A stretch of DNA of 49,796 nucleotides from NCBI GenBank assembly GCA_903934135.1, contig CAIZMQ010000178.1:1-49796 (forward strand), given 5' to 3'. The position numbers and the translations under genes were made by a program. The notes under the pieces are model-generated. The model saw only the letters and a program-made list of their open reading frames with translations. It ran no database searches and was not told the DNA's origin. Source of the stretch: an uncultured Verrucomicrobiota bacterium (GTDB lineage Bacteria > Verrucomicrobiota > Verrucomicrobiia > Chthoniobacterales > JACTMZ01). Each line of letters starts with the position of its first letter. Position 1 is the first letter of the stretch. This document shows positions 21,768 through 31,369 of the stretch, piece after piece.

Positions 21768-23357
21768 GTGGCCGTGATGAGAAAAGGTAAGTTCGCCCTC
21801 TTGCTGCACGCGCATCTGCCATATGTGCGACACCCGGAGCACGCGGACTTTCTCGAGGAGGACTGGTTTTACGAGGCGATCGTCGAGACCTACGTTCCGC
21901 TGCTCCGTGTCTTCGAGCGGTTGGCGGCCGAACGGGCACCGGTGCGGGTCACCATGTCGATCACCCCGACCCTGGGGTCAATGATGGAGGACCCCCTGCT
22001 CCGGGAGCGGGCAGCGCGCCATCTCGACCGTTCGGTCGCGCTGGCCGAGAGCGAGGTGTCGCGGACGGCCGGCGATACGGCGGCTCGGGGATTGGCGGAA
22101 TTTTACCTGGAGCGCTTCCGGAAGACGCGGGACGATTTTTCTGCGCGGGGCGGCCGTCTCATCCCGGCCTTTCGCGCCCTGCAGGACGCGGGGCTCCTCG
22201 AAATCATCACCTGCGCGGCCACGCACGGGTTTTTACCGCTCATGGCCGAGCACCCGGAGGCAGTTCGCGCCCAGATTCTGACCGCGTGCGATTATCACCG
22301 TGAACTTTTCGGGCGCAAACCGTCCGGCATCTGGTTGCCGGAATGCGGTTATTTTCCGGGGCTGGGGAACTATCTGGTCGAGGCAGACCTGAAATGGTTC
22401 GTGCTCGATGCACACGGGCTGATGTTCGGAAAGCCTCAGCCGCGTTTCGCGATTTATGCGCCGTGCTACACGCCGGAGGGACCGGCTGTTTTCGCGCGCG
22501 ACCGGGACTCAAGCCGGCAGGTCTGGAGTCAGGAGGAAGGATACCCCGGGGACCCGGCTTACCGGGATTTCTACCGGGACATCGGCTACGACCTGTCGTT
22601 AGATTACCTGCGGCCATTTCTCGGAGGGGATGCGCAGCGCAAATTCACCGGACTCAAGTACCATCGCATCACCGGCCGCACGGGGGACAAGGAGCTGTAT
22701 CAACGCCCGTGGGCCGAGGCGGCGGTCGAGGCACAGGCTTCGGATTTTTTGGCCAGGCGCCTCCGGCAATTCGAACCCTTGTGCGCGGAAATGCCGGTCG
22801 AACCGGTCATCATCAGTCCTTTCGATGCCGAATTGTTCGGTCACTGGTGGTTCGAGGGACCGGAATTTCTCGACCTTTTCCTGCGCAAGGCGGCTTATGA
22901 TCAGGATGTCTTCGAGCTGGCCACACCGACGGATTACCTGACCGGCCATGAGATCCTCCAGGTTGTCGAGCCGTGCGCATCGAGTTGGGGAAACAAGGGT
23001 TATTGGGAGGTGTGGCTCGACCGGTCCAATGCGTGGATCTATCCCCATTTGCATGCCGCGGCCCGCCGCATGACCGAGATGGCCCGCCGTTATGAGAAGA
23101 CCAAGAGCAAAGAGAAAGAAGAGACTCTCCGGCAGATGGGGCGCGAACTTTTGCTCGCCCAGTCAAGCGACTGGGCTTTCCTCATGCGCACGGGGACGGC
23201 CAAGGACTACGCGGCTAAGCGGACCAAGGACCACCTGCTGCGTTTCAATCGTCTCTACGACATCTTGCGGAACGGGCGGACGGACAAGGATTTTCTGGCC
23301 GCGTGTCGAGAACGTGACAACATCTTTCCCGACTTCGAATGGCGCTATTATCTCTAG
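21768..23357 (+). CDS. glycoside hydrolase family 57 protein (1,4-alpha-glucan branching enzyme-like)
   Basis: 529 aa; 'LLLHAHLPYVRHPE', 'GIWLPECGYFPGL', 'SPFDAELFGHWWFEGPEFL' motifs of GH57. Confidence 0.9.
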   Translation: MAVMRKGKFALLLHAHLPYVRHPEHADFLEEDWFYEAIVETYVPLLRVFERLAAERAPVRVTMSITPTLGSMMEDPLLRERAARHLDRSVALAESEVSRTAGDTAARGLAEFYLERFRKTRDDFSARGGRLIPAFRALQDAGLLEIITCAATHGFLPLMAEHPEAVRAQILTACDYHRELFGRKPSGIWLPECGYFPGLGNYLVEADLKWFVLDAHGLMFGKPQPRFAIYAPCYTPEGPAVFARDRDSSRQVWSQEEGYPGDPAYRDFYRDIGYDLSLDYLRPFLGGDAQRKFTGLKYHRITGRTGDKELYQRPWAEAAVEAQASDFLARRLRQFEPLCAEMPVEPVIISPFDAELFGHWWFEGPEFLDLFLRKAAYDQDVFELATPTDYLTGHEILQVVEPCASSWGNKGYWEVWLDRSNAWIYPHLHAAARRMTEMARRYEKTKSKEKEETLRQMGRELLLAQSSDWAFLMRTGTAKDYAAKRTKDHLLRFNRLYDILRNGRTDKDFLAACRERDNIFPDFEWRYYL

Positions 23358-24874
23358 CTGTCGCCGTCATGGTGTGCGCGGCTGTTGCCCTGGCGAACCC
23401 GCCGGGGGAAACGGTCCCGCACGACACGTCGATTCGATTTGTCCCGGCCGCCGCCAGCGGGATGGTGAGCCTCGGCATTTATGACCGTCAGGGGGCCTTG
23501 GTGCGCGTGCTCTGCGACGAGTGGCCTTTCAGCCGTTTCCGCATCGGCCTCAACGGGCTGTCGACCAGTTGGGATGGAAATGACGATGCCGGACAGTCCG
23601 TGGCAGCAGGGACATATACGGCGCGCGGCTTCGTTGTCGGCGACATCGCAGTCAGCGGCGAGGCCTTCCATTTCAACGATTGGATCGAGGCTGCCGATTC
23701 TCCACGCATCGTTTCGGTGGCGGCGACGCAACTCGTTTCCGGCGGCGACATCCTGCTCTTGGCAGGGTTGGCGGGTGAAAGGGGGGCGCTTGTCCGCTAT
23801 TCACCGGAGACCAAAGCGCGCTGGGAAACAATGATCACCGAACCGCAGACACTGCCGGCACACACCGCACAGGTCGCCGCCGGCAATCACATCGCCTTCG
23901 CCCTGCTCGATGGACAATTGCGGGGTGTGGGATTGGAAGATGGTGCGGAAGTCCCTTTGCCCGTGAGAACAGATGAAATCGTGGCTGTGGCCGCGCGGGG
24001 CGATCGTCTCGCCCTGCTCGAGGCGGAAGCGGTGCGGTTCTACGTTCTTCCCTCCTTCGCTTCACAAGGTGAAGCGACCAACCTTCCCTCACCACTCACC
24101 TCGCTGGCCTTGCTCGACCAAGGTGCTGTGGCGGCGGGTGCGGATGGCTCGGTTTGGCGGTGGCAAGCGGGTTGGTCGAAGCTCGAGATGCCAGCGGAGG
24201 CCAAAGTGCGGACCGTCTCGTCCGGGCGGGACAATACCTTCTGGGTCCTCGAGGAGCGGGCCGATGGTTCGACCCGCGTGGCACAATACGGACCGGAAGA
24301 AGGACGACTGGCCGAATGGAGTCCACCGGCAGGCGGAGGAAACATCACCTCGCTCGCCGCAACGCCGGAGGAGGATTATTTCTTGGCCACGCTGGCTGTT
24401 CCGGACGGTCAACGCACCGTGGCCATCCGGCGCCGGGGCGATGGCGAGGGTTGGGAATATGTCTTCGACAAAAAGATCACGGATAGTTCGGGCTTCGGAT
24501 GGCGTGATGGGGCTTTGGCAGCTTCGGCGGGCGAGATCCCGGCCGAGGTCACGGTGCGTCTGGTTGAAAACCCGCTCGATCCGGGTGCCTCACGTCAGTT
24601 GGTCCTGCGCGCCACAGCGCATGAAAACGGCCCGGTGCTGGGGACGACCGATGGCTTGCCGCTCTTGCGCGTGTCGACTGGAACCGGGGACAACCGCGTG
24701 ATGATAGTGCCCGGAGCGAATGAGAACACGGCACGCTTTTTTCAAGGCGACGGATCGTGTGTGGAGGAATACGCGCTCTCAAACCTTGGGGACATCACGT
24801 CGTTCGACGCGGGGACGATCAAGATGGCGGGGGGTGCAGAAGAGTCTGGTCTGGCCGACAAGGATCCGGAGTAA
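23339..24874 (+). CDS. exported protein with FlgD-type Ig-like domain and repetitive propeller-like region
   Basis: 511 aa; signal peptide 'MALLSLAVAVMVCAAVALA'; 'FRIGLNGLSTSWDGNDDAGQSVAAGTYTARG' is FlgD-Ig-like; overlaps GH57 3' end by 19 nt. Confidence 0.75.
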   Translation: MALLSLAVAVMVCAAVALANPPGETVPHDTSIRFVPAAASGMVSLGIYDRQGALVRVLCDEWPFSRFRIGLNGLSTSWDGNDDAGQSVAAGTYTARGFVVGDIAVSGEAFHFNDWIEAADSPRIVSVAATQLVSGGDILLLAGLAGERGALVRYSPETKARWETMITEPQTLPAHTAQVAAGNHIAFALLDGQLRGVGLEDGAEVPLPVRTDEIVAVAARGDRLALLEAEAVRFYVLPSFASQGEATNLPSPLTSLALLDQGAVAAGADGSVWRWQAGWSKLEMPAEAKVRTVSSGRDNTFWVLEERADGSTRVAQYGPEEGRLAEWSPPAGGGNITSLAATPEEDYFLATLAVPDGQRTVAIRRRGDGEGWEYVFDKKITDSSGFGWRDGALAASAGEIPAEVTVRLVENPLDPGASRQLVLRATAHENGPVLGTTDGLPLLRVSTGTGDNRVMIVPGANENTARFFQGDGSCVEEYALSNLGDITSFDAGTIKMAGGAEESGLADKDPE

Positions 24875-24886
24875 GCTTCGTGCCTG

Positions 24887-24950
24887 TTGTAGCGGCGGTT
24901 AGAGATCGCCGCTACAAATTCTGTCTGCATCCAAAGCGGCGTCATGCCGC
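24887..24950. repeat. two adjacent GC-rich hairpins between convergent genes (REP-like element and/or bidirectional terminator)
   Basis: TTGTAGCGGCG (24887-24897) and CGCCGCTACAA (24907-24917) form an 11-bp perfect stem; GCGGC (24936-24940) / GCCGC (24946-24950) form a second stem. Confidence 0.65.
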
Positions 24951-25017
24951 CGTACTCCATAGCGCATTCACCTCGCGCCACCCCTTTTTGACGTGCCGTG
25001 GCACAGGTGCGTCCGGA

Positions 25018-25677
25018 TTAGCCTCGCCGCACAGCCGACACGAGGTCGCGCATTTTGGCGGTATCTTTGATTCCCGGCGCCGATTCCACACCGCTGGCTG
25101 TATCGAGGGCGACGGGTTGCACCTGCCACACGGCATCGGCAATATTCTCCGGATTCAATCCACCCGAGAGAACAACCGGGCATTGCGCTTGTTGCGCCAC
25201 GCGCGCGGCCAAGGACCAATCGATCACCCGTCCGGTGCCCCCGAATTCCCCGGGGGCGTGCGCATCAAGGAGCAGGCACGGCGCGGGATCGGCCAAGGCG
25301 GCAACCGCGGAGTCTTGATCGGAGATCGGGCGGGCCTTGATATAAAAATCCCCTCCCCAACGCGCACAGATTTCCGGCGCTTCGCCGCCGTGGAATTGGA
25401 AGGCATGGAAGAGTCCGCTGCTCTGCAGTTCGTCCAGGAGCGTTTCATCCGCGTTAACCACCACGGCGACGCGGCCGATTTCCTCCGGCAAGCGCGCGAT
25501 CCATCCGGCCACGTCCGCCAGCGGAACGTGACGTTTTGATTTGGGATAAAAATTGAAGCCGAGCGCATCAATCCCGGCCGTGATGGCCGCCAAGGCATCT
25601 TCCTCGCGGGTGATGCCACAGACTTTGAGGCCGGGCCGTCCACCCTCCAACCACCGCCGCAAGCCCGCGGGCACCAT
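25018..25677 (-). CDS. trpF: phosphoribosylanthranilate isomerase
   Basis: 219 aa; 'LKVCGITREEDA', 'QFHGGE', 'LLDAHAPGEFGGTGRVIDW', 'VVLSGGLNPENI'. Confidence 0.95.
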   Translation of the reverse strand: MVPAGLRRWLEGGRPGLKVCGITREEDALAAITAGIDALGFNFYPKSKRHVPLADVAGWIARLPEEIGRVAVVVNADETLLDELQSSGLFHAFQFHGGEAPEICARWGGDFYIKARPISDQDSAVAALADPAPCLLLDAHAPGEFGGTGRVIDWSLAARVAQQAQCPVVLSGGLNPENIADAVWQVQPVALDTASGVESAPGIKDTAKMRDLVSAVRRG

Positions 25678-25679
25678 GA

Positions 25680-26108
25680 TCAGTCGAGGGTGCGACCCCG
25701 CGCCTGTTTGATCACCGTGTGATGGGTGAGCGGGTAGATGCGTCCGTCGCTACCGCGGAAAAAAGCACTGAGTATCCAGCTGATTATGCTGATGACGAGA
25801 CCGCCCCAGAAGGCAGCCCAAAAGCCCGACACGGTGAACGAGCTGCCCGGCAAAATTCCGGCGACGAACCAGAGGAGGAGGGCATTGAGCACGAGGATAA
25901 AGAGGCCCATGGTGACGAGGATAAGCGGCAGGCAAAGGATGAGCAGCAGGGGGCGCACCAGGGCATTGATCATGCCCAAGAGGAGCGAGGCGAAGGCCAG
26001 ACCGGTGAAGCTGGTATAATCGATCCCGGGCACGATCCAAGCCGCGACGAAGACCGACACCGCGGTGACGAACCACCGGATGAAAAATTCGGCCAAGGAA
26101 ATACCCAC
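25680..26108 (-). CDS. phage holin family 4-type small membrane protein
   Basis: 142 aa; 'TGLAFASLLLGMINALVRPLLLILCLPLILVTMGLFILVLNALLLW' typical of this family. Confidence 0.88.
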   Translation of the reverse strand: MGISLAEFFIRWFVTAVSVFVAAWIVPGIDYTSFTGLAFASLLLGMINALVRPLLLILCLPLILVTMGLFILVLNALLLWFVAGILPGSSFTVSGFWAAFWGGLVISIISWILSAFFRGSDGRIYPLTHHTVIKQARGRTLD

Positions 26109-26207
26109 ATCCCCAGCCTAAACCCGCGAACGCAGGGTGAAAGCCGAAAAAACTTGGCCCCCGGCAGGCCTCCCAAGTTAACTAACCCCTCAACACACAT
26201 CTGGAAT

Positions 26208-26495
26208 ATGCAAAAAGTCAAAAAGTCCGCCGCCAAGCCGGCCAAAAAGGCGGTCAAAAAAACCACGGCGCGCAAACCGGTCGCCGCCCGCAGCCGCGCC
26301 TCCATCGCCACCCCGACCCGGGTCATGACCCGCCGGGTGGGAGGAAAATCGGAAGTGGTCGGCCTTGTCGGTTCGGTCACCATGAAAGACATCTCTCTCA
26401 AGGCCTACTATCTCGCCGAGCGCCGGAAAAATCTCGGTTTGCCGGGCGATCCGGAGTCCGACTGGCTGCAAGCCGAGCGCGAGTTGCGCGGTTAA
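26208..26495 (+). CDS. small basic protein: Lys/Ala-rich histone H1-like N-terminus, DUF2934-like C-terminus
   Basis: Start ATG 26208 in ORF 25719..26495; 'MQKVKKSAAKPAKKAVKKTTARKPVAARSR...ISLKAYYLAERRKNLGLPGDPESDWLQAERELRG'. Confidence 0.75.
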   Translation: MQKVKKSAAKPAKKAVKKTTARKPVAARSRASIATPTRVMTRRVGGKSEVVGLVGSVTMKDISLKAYYLAERRKNLGLPGDPESDWLQAERELRG

Positions 26496-26538
26496 GAGGA
26501 CACCGAATCCCGGGCCACTGCGCGGGACGTAAATCTTT

Positions 26539-27636
26539 ATGATGCTGAACGTCCCAAGCACGCCAAGAACCGATCCCGCCGCTGTTTGGTTGCGACGCTC
26601 TTCGCCGTCGGCGGAAAGCGTGCGTGCCTTCCTGCAGTCCGGTGCGCTCTTTGCCTGGTCCGAGGACCGTTGGATTATCGCGTGGGGCGAACCGGTGAAG
26701 TCCGCGCAGCCGCACCCGGCCCATTTGTCCTTCTACCGGCCGGACTTCATGCTGCGCGACCTGCAGCCTTGGCGTATCTACCCGCACGCCGCCGCTGTTT
26801 CGCCCGACGGGCTGGCGCAGCAATTGCAAGGTGAGACGTCCGCGCGTACGTGGCGAGAATTCGATGTCACCGCCTTCGCTGCGACTTTCCATGCCGTGCA
26901 GGCGGCCCTGCGGCGCGGCGAATTATCGAAAGCGGTGCCCGCCGTTTTTGAACAGAGCGCCGGCCCGCTGCAGGAAGCCGAGCTCGAGCGGGCCCTGCGT
27001 GCGCTGGCAAACCTCCCGGCCGGATTGATGCCCTACGGATACTGGGATACGAACGGCGGTTGCTTGGGAGCCTCGCCGGAATTGCTCTTCGCCAGCGACG
27101 GCGTGGAAATCCATACCATGGCCGTGGCCGGCACGGCGCGGGCCGGACGTGCCCCGGACGAGATGATGGACGACCCCAAAGAGCGGAACGAACACGCGCT
27201 CGTGCTGGAGGATTTGACCGCGCAGATCGCGCCACTCGGCAGCGTGACCCGCGGGGCGACCAGATTATGGCGCATCGGGATTCTTTCCCACCTGCGCACC
27301 GACCTGCGGGTCGCGCCCGCGCAAACTCCGGCCTTTGCGGACTTGGTGCGCCTGCTTCATCCCACGCCGGCCGTGGGCATCGCTCCCCGCGGAGACTGGC
27401 GTCAGTGGACGGAGCGATTGGACGGGGCGGAGCGCGGGGCTTTCGCCGCGCCTTTTGGCTTGTCCCTGCCCGACGGCACCGCCCGCTGCCTCGTAGCGAT
27501 CCGCGGTGTGCAGTGGGACCGTAAATCGGCGCGCTGCGGGGCCGGATGCGGTCTGGTCGCGGGCAGTGACCTCACGCGCGAGACGGCCGAGCTGCGACTC
27601 AAACTCGCCGCCACCCGCGGCAACCTCGGACTTTGA
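26539..27636 (+). CDS. menF: isochorismate synthase / chorismate-binding enzyme
   Basis: 365 aa; 'GGCLGASPELLFASDGVEIHTMAVAGTARAG' and 'GAGCGLVAGSDLTRETAELRLKLAA'; precedes menD. Confidence 0.9.
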   Translation: MMLNVPSTPRTDPAAVWLRRSSPSAESVRAFLQSGALFAWSEDRWIIAWGEPVKSAQPHPAHLSFYRPDFMLRDLQPWRIYPHAAAVSPDGLAQQLQGETSARTWREFDVTAFAATFHAVQAALRRGELSKAVPAVFEQSAGPLQEAELERALRALANLPAGLMPYGYWDTNGGCLGASPELLFASDGVEIHTMAVAGTARAGRAPDEMMDDPKERNEHALVLEDLTAQIAPLGSVTRGATRLWRIGILSHLRTDLRVAPAQTPAFADLVRLLHPTPAVGIAPRGDWRQWTERLDGAERGAFAAPFGLSLPDGTARCLVAIRGVQWDRKSARCGAGCGLVAGSDLTRETAELRLKLAATRGNLGL

Positions 27637-29210
27637 ACGCGGCGCAAACGAACCGCGCGCTCTCCGCGGAAATTCTTCTCGCGCTGCACGCGGCGGGCGT
27701 GCGCACGATTTGTCTGTGTCCGGGCGGGCGCAATGCCCCCCTCGTGCTGGCCTGCGATAAGGCGCGTGCATCCTTCGAAGTGGTTTCATTTTTCGAAGAA
27801 CGCAGCGCGGCTTTTTTCGCGCTCGGGCGGGAGGCGCGCGACGGGCGGCCGGTCGCGGTCATCACCACTTCGGGCACGGCAGCCGCCGAGTTGCTGCCCG
27901 CCATGCTCGAAGCGGCGCACGGCGGACGTCGTCTCATCGCCGTGACGGCAGACCGTCCCCGCCGGTTGCGCGGCACGGGCGCACCGCAGACGATCAACCA
28001 GTTGCCGCTCTTTGCCGCCGCCGCCGTGCCGGTGGTCGACATTGACACGCCGGGGGAACTCGAAGGTTTGCCCCCACGACACGGACCCTTTCATCTCAAC
28101 GTGTGCTTCGAAGATCCGCTGGTGGAGGGCGCGGTCGAAAGCATCGCCTTGGGGAGTCCGGAGGAACCGCCGCGCGAAAGACCATGGATGGACACGCAGG
28201 GTGCCCGGCGGGCTTGCCAAGACTTTTTCCGGAAAGTGCGTCATCCCCTCGTGCTTGTCTCGTCGCTCGATCCGCAAGACGCGCACGCGCTGGCACCATG
28301 GCTGGCCTCGCTGGATAGCCCGCTCTACCTCGAGTCGGTTTCCCAATTGCGCGATCATCGCAACCTGCAGGAATTCAGCCTTCACTCCGGCGAACGCATA
28401 TTGCCTACGCCGGAATGCCGCGCGGCCTGCGATGGCGTGATCCGCATCGGCGGGGTACCCACCCCGCGCTTCTGGCGCGAATGCGAACACTGGAAGGTGT
28501 TGCACGTCTCGACGGTGAACTTTCCCGGTCTGGCCACCGCATCACCGGTGGTGCCACTGGCGGCTTTCCGCGAAATTTGCGCGGATTTTGCACCGAAGGC
28601 CGGCCTCGCCGGTCCGCTCTTCTCCCGCGACCGCGCGGCGGCGGAGCAACTGGAAAAAATGCTCCGTGCGGAACCGCGCAGCGAAGCCGGATTGGTCCGT
28701 ATGCTGACCACCCGCCTGGCCGATGATGCGCGGGTCTTCCTCGGCAACAGCCTGCCGATCCGCGAATGGGATCTGGCCGCACCGCGTACAGAAAACCATC
28801 GCACGATCCACGCCAACCGCGGCGTCAATGGGATCGATGGTTTGGTCTCAACCGCCCTCGGGTTGGCCGGAGCGGATCGGCCAACCGCGGCACTGCTCGG
28901 CGATTTGTCGGCGCTTTACGACCTGGCCGGACTGTGGCCGTCCGCGCAACTCGGTGAAGCCGAGATCACTCTGGCCGTGATCAATAACGCGGGCGGACAA
29001 ATTTTCGACCGCATGTTCCAGCACGCGGCGTTTCTCAATACGCACCAACTGCGTCTGCGCGGCTGGGCGGAAATGTTCGGCTGGCACTACGGGGTCGTGG
29101 CAGACCCGGCCGACACGTTTCCGGCCGGATCACCGCGCCTCGTGGAGGTGTTGCCCGACGCGGAAGCGACACGCCGGTGGGCCGACGCTTACGCGGACCT
29201 CTGGTGCTGA
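27633..29210 (+). CDS. menD: SEPHCHC synthase (ThDP-dependent)
   Basis: 525 aa; 'VRTICLCPGGRNAPLVLA', 'VITTSGTAAAELLPA', 'ANRGVNGIDGLVSTALG'; TTG start overlapping the menF stop. Confidence 0.93.
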   Translation: MNAAQTNRALSAEILLALHAAGVRTICLCPGGRNAPLVLACDKARASFEVVSFFEERSAAFFALGREARDGRPVAVITTSGTAAAELLPAMLEAAHGGRRLIAVTADRPRRLRGTGAPQTINQLPLFAAAAVPVVDIDTPGELEGLPPRHGPFHLNVCFEDPLVEGAVESIALGSPEEPPRERPWMDTQGARRACQDFFRKVRHPLVLVSSLDPQDAHALAPWLASLDSPLYLESVSQLRDHRNLQEFSLHSGERILPTPECRAACDGVIRIGGVPTPRFWRECEHWKVLHVSTVNFPGLATASPVVPLAAFREICADFAPKAGLAGPLFSRDRAAAEQLEKMLRAEPRSEAGLVRMLTTRLADDARVFLGNSLPIREWDLAAPRTENHRTIHANRGVNGIDGLVSTALGLAGADRPTAALLGDLSALYDLAGLWPSAQLGEAEITLAVINNAGGQIFDRMFQHAAFLNTHQLRLRGWAEMFGWHYGVVADPADTFPAGSPRLVEVLPDAEATRRWADAYADLWC

Positions 29211-29271
29211 TCTGCGGGTGGCTGCGCATAGCTCTGGATGCGAAAGCCATGTGGGGTTAAATTACGCCTTC

Positions 29272-29880
29272 ATGGCCAAGCGCATCATCTGGATCTCGGG
29301 TGCCACGATTTTCCTCTTGGCTACGGCGGCCGCCGTTTTGCTTCTGGCCGATAAGGATCCCTTCTACCGCCTGACCGCATGGGCCGGTTTCGGACGTCAC
29401 AGTGCCTATGACAACAAAATTGCCGCGGCCGCGGCGCGAAATGGCGTGGACCCTCTCTTGGTCAAGGCGGTCATTTGGCAAGAAAGCCGTTTCCACCCCG
29501 ACAAGCTCGGCGGTCACGGCGAACGCGGATTGATGCAGGTGACCGAGCCGGCGGCGCAGGACTGGGCGACGGCGGAACGGATCGAAACCTTCGTTCCCGA
29601 GGACCTGCTCGACCCGAAAACCAACATCGAGGTCGGCACTTGGTATCTGGGCCGCGCTTTGCGTCATTGGTCCACGCAGGAAGATCCGTTGCCCTTCGCC
29701 TTGGGTGAATACAATGCCGGACGCAGCCGCGTGCAACGCTGGTCGGGTGGCGAGTTGATCACAGCCGAGGAGTTGCGCCGGGCCATGGATATCGCCAGCA
29801 CCCGGGCTTACATCACCGCGGTACGGGCGCGCTACGAATATTATCGCGAGCGAGGGGACCTGATCGGCCAGGCGGAGTGA
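29272..29880 (+). CDS. lytic transglycosylase (SLT domain)
   Basis: Start ATG 29272 (MAKRIIWISGATIFLL); 'VDPLLVKAVIWQESRFHPDKLGGHGERGLMQV', 'ALGEYNAGRSRV'. Confidence 0.92.
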   Translation: MAKRIIWISGATIFLLATAAAVLLLADKDPFYRLTAWAGFGRHSAYDNKIAAAAARNGVDPLLVKAVIWQESRFHPDKLGGHGERGLMQVTEPAAQDWATAERIETFVPEDLLDPKTNIEVGTWYLGRALRHWSTQEDPLPFALGEYNAGRSRVQRWSGGELITAEELRRAMDIASTRAYITAVRARYEYYRERGDLIGQAE

Positions 29881-29881
29881 G

Positions 29882-31342
29882 TCAGGAACCAGCCGGAGCC
29901 TGCTCTTCCGTGGTCACGACAGGAGCGGTGTCTGCAGGTGCCACGACTTCGGCCACGGTTTCGGCCACGGCCGGTTTTTCTTCGGCCGGCTTCGGAGGAT
30001 TTTTCGGCTGAGGCACCGACTCGAGACGCCCGTCGGCGTATTCGATCACGTAGCCTTCGTGGGTGAGCCAAAGAAGATCGTTGATCACGGCATCACGGGC
30101 CGGATCGGCGGGAGCCGGCAGGGGTGATTCGGCTGGCGGTGCGGCGGGGGCCGGGGCGAGGAGGTCGAGGAGCTGGGTGCGGCGGAGAGACTTTTTGCCG
30201 CGGATGGTCTCGATGATTTTGCGGATGGAATCGCTGACCGGTGTTTCTTCGAGATTGAGATGCCGCGAGCGGGAGGCGGAAACGAAGGTGGTCCGGTTGG
30301 CGCTTTTGTGGAAACGCAGGCCGGCACCACTGAGCGCGCGGCTCAAACTTTGGGCCAGACGGAGGGGAAATCGCTCTTCTTCGTCGCGCGCGTAATTGAG
30401 CAAGGGGGCGAGAGCGGGATCGACGGCCGTGGTCTTCGGATCGCCGGGCACGGGGGCAAGATCAAGAAATTTGAGGTGCGCGGCGGCATGGTGGGTGTCG
30501 AAGTGGCGTTCCACTGCCGCGAGGTCTGCCAGTTTTTCCGGAACCTCGCCTTCGAGCGGGTAATACTCGACCGACTTCGAAGCTTCGGCGCGCCACTTCT
30601 CGATCACTTCCGGATCTCGTTCCATTTTCAACCGGGAGCGGAAGGTTTCGAAGTCGAGACGGGCGAAACGTTCGCGATGAAGGTCGCGGAGCTTGCGTTC
30701 GAAGTCATGATGGTTCGGCGGACCGAGCAGGAGGCCGGACATGCCACAGACCGCGACGACCGGGAAATTGCCTTTGGGCGGTTCGATTTCGACGGTCTCG
30801 GCGCGGTAGAGTTCTTCCCGCTTCTTGCGCAGGAGGTGACGCAAAGCGGTGTCGCGGTTGAGCCACACGCTCCGGTCGACGTCGACCACATAGAACGGCC
30901 CTTCCGGTTGCTTCGGCGCGGAGGTGAGGTCGATGGTGTAGGAGGCCGGGTTGCGCAGGAGGATGCGGGCGATATCGAAGAGGCTGAAGGTTTTGCCGGT
31001 ATGGCGGACTTGCTGGGCGACGGTTTCGACCGCGGGGGCGGTGGCGGTGAAGGCAATACGGAGCCAAGGAAAAGGATTCGGGGGCGGGGCCGGACGTTCG
31101 GCGCGGCGGGGACCAGAAAACTTATCGCGGTCCGGCGGTCCGCGGAATTCCTTGCGATCGCGGTTCGGCGGTTTTCCGCGGCTGAAGCCTCCGCGCTGGT
31201 CTGGACGCGGACCACGGGGCTCGCGCGGTTCACGGAACTCGCGCGATTCGAGCGGCGGGGCCGACGACGGGTCCTTGGCCCAGGAGGGACGGAAGTCGAG
31301 GGCGCTGAGATCCAGCGTCGGGGCGTCTTCGGGCATGGGCAC
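29882..31342 (-). CDS. hypothetical protein with Arg/Gly/Pro-rich N-terminal and Pro/Ala-rich C-terminal low-complexity regions
   Basis: 486 aa; 'REPREPRGPRPDQRGGFSRGKPPNRDRKEFRGPPDRDKFSGPRRAERP' then a folded-looking core; no family recognised. Confidence 0.75.
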   Translation of the reverse strand: MPMPEDAPTLDLSALDFRPSWAKDPSSAPPLESREFREPREPRGPRPDQRGGFSRGKPPNRDRKEFRGPPDRDKFSGPRRAERPAPPPNPFPWLRIAFTATAPAVETVAQQVRHTGKTFSLFDIARILLRNPASYTIDLTSAPKQPEGPFYVVDVDRSVWLNRDTALRHLLRKKREELYRAETVEIEPPKGNFPVVAVCGMSGLLLGPPNHHDFERKLRDLHRERFARLDFETFRSRLKMERDPEVIEKWRAEASKSVEYYPLEGEVPEKLADLAAVERHFDTHHAAAHLKFLDLAPVPGDPKTTAVDPALAPLLNYARDEEERFPLRLAQSLSRALSGAGLRFHKSANRTTFVSASRSRHLNLEETPVSDSIRKIIETIRGKKSLRRTQLLDLLAPAPAAPPAESPLPAPADPARDAVINDLLWLTHEGYVIEYADGRLESVPQPKNPPKPAEEKPAVAETVAEVVAPADTAPVVTTEEQAPAGS

Positions 31343-31369
31343 GAGGCCGCCGGGGTGGCGGCCGAAAAA

